Part shown: piece by piece, positions 60,475-64,000 of the stretch
Layout of the letters: every line of letters begins with the position of its first letter
Position numbering within the stretch: position 1 is the stretch's first letter
Origin: Paulownia fortunei
Taxonomy: Eukaryota; Streptophyta; Magnoliopsida; Lamiales; Paulowniaceae
Assembly (NCBI GenBank): GCA_019321725.1
Contig: CM033123.1
Coordinates: forward strand, 16,170,925-16,234,924
Direction: 5' to 3'
Length of the DNA stretch: 64,000 nt
Notes under the pieces: model-generated
The model's database searches: none
What the model was told of the DNA's origin: nothing
The model's input: the letters and a program-made list of their open reading frames with translations, nothing else
Made by a program: the position numbers and the translations under genes

Positions 60475-61147
60475 TTTTCTTGTTTCCGTAGCGATTTTCT
60501 ATCGTTGTGGTGTCTTGTTCTCTTTTCCTTATGCTAATGTAAGGTTGCTTTGCTGCCAGAAAAGCGTGCGATTTTGGCCAAATACTTTGTGAAGTTAGGA
60601 TAATGTCTCGTCAATATGTTAAAAATTGGATCCGATTTATAACCATTAATCCAATTGTCATTCATATTTTAATTGGATCTTATTGAATTTTTTTTGCGCA
60701 AGAATATATATATATATTTCTTATATATCAAATCACATTTAATATAAATATGAGTGAACGTATTCTCTCACAACTCTCTACATATATATATTTTCTAAAG
60801 TTTTTTATTACATGAAAATTCTTATTTCGACCGACAAAACATTCAATTAAAAATTTTCTGTAGGCCAATTAAGTGTATTTATTCTATAACATGCACCAGC
60901 ATACATGCAATCGTGTCTCTATACTAATACCAATGAAATACGACATTTTTGGGTTATTCGATATCTTGTTTCAAAAAGCCCCCGACGCGAAACTCATTTA
61001 AAACTAATGTCTTAGAAACATGCTAATAGATATTCACAACTAATGAGAAAATATTTTCGTGGTTCAATCCAAAAAAGGCTTGTAGACGACTTTAATCCAA
61101 AATATGTAGATCCACAATTTGTTGCGTATGAATATAGTCAATCTACT

Positions 61148-61181
<34 letters not shown>

Positions 61182-61386
61182 AATATGTTATTGATATTAT
61201 TGCGTATTTACTTACACAATCAATAGACAGCATGCTAGTGGGCGAAGAAAGGAATTTGGCAGTTTTCCATGTGATTTGATGGCATTTATCTATGTGGTAT
61301 TCACTTGTTAAACTTGTTAAAATGTAAACATTATTAAAAGGAAAAAAGAATTCACACACACCAACAAAAACAGAGTGAGATAAGGG
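60475..61386. other. Upstream region of the glycosyltransferase
   Basis: No convincing TATA box was identified within 100 bases of the start. A TA microsatellite lies at about 61148-61181; the open frame across it is an artefact of that repeat. Confidence 0.6.
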
Positions 61387-61495
61387 CTTTATGACAATGT
61401 TTCTTGCCAACATTCTTTGAAAGCTCCTTTGCAATTACACTTACTTTCGGAAAGTTCAAAGGGCCTTGGCTTCTGAAAGTTGTCTGAACAACTTT
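61387..61495. repeat. Dispersed repeat block, copy 1 of 3
   Basis: Contains AACATTCTTTGAAAGCTCC, TTTGCAATTACACTT, and AAAGGGCCTTGGCTTCTGAA. Related blocks lie at 63525-63600 and at 63955-64000, the last cut by the window end. Its first part (GGGCTTTATGACAATGTTTC) also recurs at 61900-61920. It is probably a duplicated flank or a repeat family; no gene is recognised. Confidence 0.75.
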
Positions 61496-62505
61496 GGTTG
61501 TTTTTTTGGTCTTTGTTATTTCCTCCCCTGCTAAGAGGAAGGTTATTCACAGAGGCTGACCCTTGCAAACCAAGAAGTTTTCCGATTGAACTGTTTGTAC
61601 AGAATATACCAGCTAAGCTCTTGAGTTAACTATAATTTTTTATTCTTTATATTCTAAATTTATTATTTCTATTTTATTTTTGAGACGTTTTAAAATAAAA
61701 TTTTGTTTCCTCTAATGTTTTTTTTGTTAAATACCCTCCTACAACACTACCAGTTTTCAACCACTGCTTAACTAATTTTTATGGTTGATATTTTTTTTTC
61801 TTTTTGTTTAAAGTTGGTTTTTTACTTGCTGATTTACACAACCATTGCCCTTCATTAATTGATTGCCATCTTATTCCTAACAGAAGCAGAGACAGACAAG
61901 GGCTTTATGACAATGTTTCTTGCTTAGAAACCTGGGGAAAAAAAGCAGATTGTATATTAAACAATAAATAAAAAACTTATGATCGTTGAATAAAAGGAAA
62001 ATGGGATATAAAAATCGCCCACCTCATATAATTCAACGGCCATCAAAGAACAGCGCGGTAGAAAAGTCCATTTATTACAAAGATGAAAGACCATGGTATT
62101 TTATTTGACTTGAGTGATTGGTGAGACTCAAAATAACGTTGAAAAAGTGAAAATTTTGTGGTAAATTTCTTCAAGGTTTTGCATCAGTGCATATGTAAGC
62201 AATGATAATGATTTAGAAAGGTCCAAGTTCAATGTAGTCCCCCTTTTTGGCATGTTGTGAGCTGCCAGTCAGAATTTGATTCTATCTTCTGTTTGCAAAA
62301 TGCCAAAATTTTCATATTTTTAAGAGCAATGGTGTGACTTTGCAAGAGTTTGTGTACATGCATTATATTATAATTTTAAAACTTTAGTCCTTGAGTACTA
62401 TGTTAAAATTTAGTTGCATAAATTTTTTCTAAGACAAGTTTTCAATCAATTGAACTTCCACCCTTATCTGATGCTAAAGAAATGAAATTTGTAGGGAGCT
62501 TATTG
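61496..62505. other. Intergenic, no gene seen
   Basis: AT-rich with a second copy of GGGCTTTATGACAATGTTTC near 61900. No protein or RNA gene recognised. Confidence 0.6.
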
Positions 62506-62507
62506 TC

Positions 62508-63000
62508 ATGAACCGGGTGATTTCCCACTCTACACGAGACCCATGCGGCGCCCCAACCCCTCGAGACCAGCCCCATCTAACGGGCAATAAATGATTTTGC
62601 CCAATCTTGGGTTAATTAAGGGAATGACTTCAACGTCCGCCCAATACTAGCGACAAGCCCTCTGAGAGTCAGCATGCCTAAACTCCATAGGATCTGAACA
62701 AATCTCCGACGCCTCTTGATCTGAAACCCTTCCAACTATATACATTTTTGTTCTTTCAATCAATATTGCCCATGATACATACTGTCACGACCTGATCGTG
62801 ACATTATGCTCTTCTTTAGCTCTGACCACACGCAAGAAGTAGCATATGCTCATAATTAGGCCCATTGTAGTTCCTCCATTTTGTCCCCTTTGAGACCTGA
62901 CTTACTTCCAGACGACACATGAACAACAGATCCAAGTTCTCCTCAGTCTAGCCATTTTATGCGGGCTTCACAACTTGGGACAATTGATTAATCTTGTTTC
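62508..63000. mobile_element. Possible retrotransposon LTR fragment
   Basis: This stretch is less AT-rich than its surroundings. It contains the palindrome TGTCACGACCTGATCGTGACA (62782-62802), whose first half resembles the start of many plant LTRs. It opens with a TGTCATGAACCGGGTG-like sequence at about 62508. No second copy, primer site or protein was found, so the call is weak. Confidence 0.3.
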
Positions 63001-63524
63001 CATTGTTCAATACTCCTAGGGACAGATATATAATTCTTAATCTTGAGAGTGAGACAGATATTTTGGTTTGTTTGAGGAAATTTCATATTTGAGGAGAGCA
63101 GCATATAAAATTTGATAATATTGATAAAGTGTGGAGGTGAACAGTCCTTGTTGGCGATTGGCTCATCATCCAGTTCACTGCCTCATGAAACAGAGCAAAA
63201 GATGTAAGCTGTCAAAGGATACTTGGCTTCCTAAATATTGAGAACTAATTGACAAATTTTCAGCAAATTAAACTGAATAAATTACATGAAATATTGCATG
63301 ATATGGAAAATCTCCACCTCACCTCTGTTTCCAACCTATCAAATGTGTTGAAAATAGAATGAGGGTAGAATTTTTTAGTTTATTTTAGCTCATATAAAAG
63401 AAATAATTTAAATTTTTTTAAAAAATATTTAATTTATATATAAAACTTGATATCATAATATAAACAAAATCAAATGAGACAACTCCAGACCAACCTCGTC
63501 TTTGATTGAAAAAAGATCCAATTC

Positions 63525-63600
63525 AATTTCTTTAAAAGCTCCTTTGCAATTACACTTCTTTTAGAAAGTCCAAAGGGCCTTTGCTTCTGAAAGGCTACCG
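63525..63600. repeat. Dispersed repeat block, copy 2 of 3
   Basis: AAAGCTCCTTTGCAATTACA, then AGAAAGTCCAAAGGGCCTTT and GCTTCTGAAAG, closely matching 61420-61480. It is followed by a TA microsatellite at about 63620-63637. Confidence 0.8.
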
Positions 63601-63954
63601 CAACTTTTGTCTGTACAAATTATATATATATATATATAATAATAATAATATAAAATTAAAAAAAAAAAATAGTGATGTTGCTTTACTGTGGATTCTATAT
63701 TATTTGGGAGAACAATAAATTCCACTTTCCATATACAACAGGCTATAAAAAGAGATGTTTTAAAACAAACAAGATTATTTCTGAGAAAAGAATTGAAAAA
63801 ATATCAGATGCTAACCAAACATAGCCTAAGTCTTTTCCATCTCTCATTTATTTGCTTTTGTGATGTAACTTTTCGTACACTTTGTTTGAAAAAGTTACAC
63901 TTATTCAATGTTTGAAATTATTAGGTTTGGATCCACAAACTCATAAAAAGCCGT

Positions 63955-64000
63955 TGCTTGCCAAACATTCTTTGAAAGCTTCTTTGCAATTTACACATCT
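63955..64000. repeat. Dispersed repeat block, copy 3 of 3 (cut by window end)
   Basis: GCCAAACATTCTTTGAAAGC and TTTGCAATTTACAC match the beginning of the block at 61408. The remainder lies outside the window. Confidence 0.75.

Noticed and set aside
61043..61434. Open frames with runs of IYIYIY on both strands
   Set aside because: Produced by the TA microsatellite at about 61148-61181.
63805..63825. ACCAAACATAGCC as the right end of a second MITE
   Set aside because: No matching GGCTATGTTTGGT start was found within the window upstream of it.

Overview
This is a plant nuclear window, almost certainly from a core eudicot. It is AT-rich, its genes are split by GT-AG introns, its transit-peptide proteins match plant plastid and mitochondrial enzymes, and relics of plant transposon families lie between the genes. 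No bacterial, viral, CRISPR, rRNA or convincing tRNA feature was seen. The species cannot be fixed from the sequence.

Region 1 (about 2.1-32.6 kb, + strand) is a tandem array of four five-exon genes for NADPH-dependent 2-alkenal reductase / double-bond reductase (zinc-independent medium-chain reductases). Starts are near 2242, 11611, 18523 and 27371, and a relic of a fifth copy's last exon lies near 32.4-32.5 kb. All splice sites are conserved. Copies 2 and 4 read through as 362 and 346 residues. Copy 1 has a one-base deletion in exon 5 and copy 3 has one in exon 3, so each is either newly broken or carries an assembly error. Copies 2 and 3 share a 17-codon internal duplication. The 3' end of copy 2 looks like copy 1 instead, which suggests exchange between copies.

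Region 2 (33.3-36.1 kb, - strand) is the nuclear gene for the C-terminal part of mitochondrial ribosomal protein L2, a product of the known eudicot fission of rpl2. It has three exons, an Arg/Ser-rich presequence and a telo-box just before the start codon.

Region 3 (38.5-48.3 kb, - strand) is a twelve-exon gene for the plastid regulatory (small) subunit of acetolactate/acetohydroxyacid synthase. It has two ACT-plus-C-terminal repeats, 484 residues and an intact frame.

Region 4 (48.3-58.4 kb) is gene-free. It holds a decayed Ty1/copia fragment (zinc knuckle to integrase), a MITE-like element with terminal inverted repeats, about 4 kb of very AT-rich diverged direct repeats, and a LINE 3' fragment.

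Region 5 (58.7-60.5 kb, - strand) is an intact two-exon family-1 glycosyltransferase of UGT74 type, 455 residues. The last 3.5 kb is intergenic, with a block present three times and a possible LTR fragment.

The genes do not form one pathway. The reductases (reactive carbonyl or phenylpropanal reduction) and the glycosyltransferase suit detoxification or specialised metabolism; the L2 and synthase-subunit genes are housekeeping. I found no evidence for a new multi-gene system. The most informative features are the evolution of the reductase array and its internal duplications.
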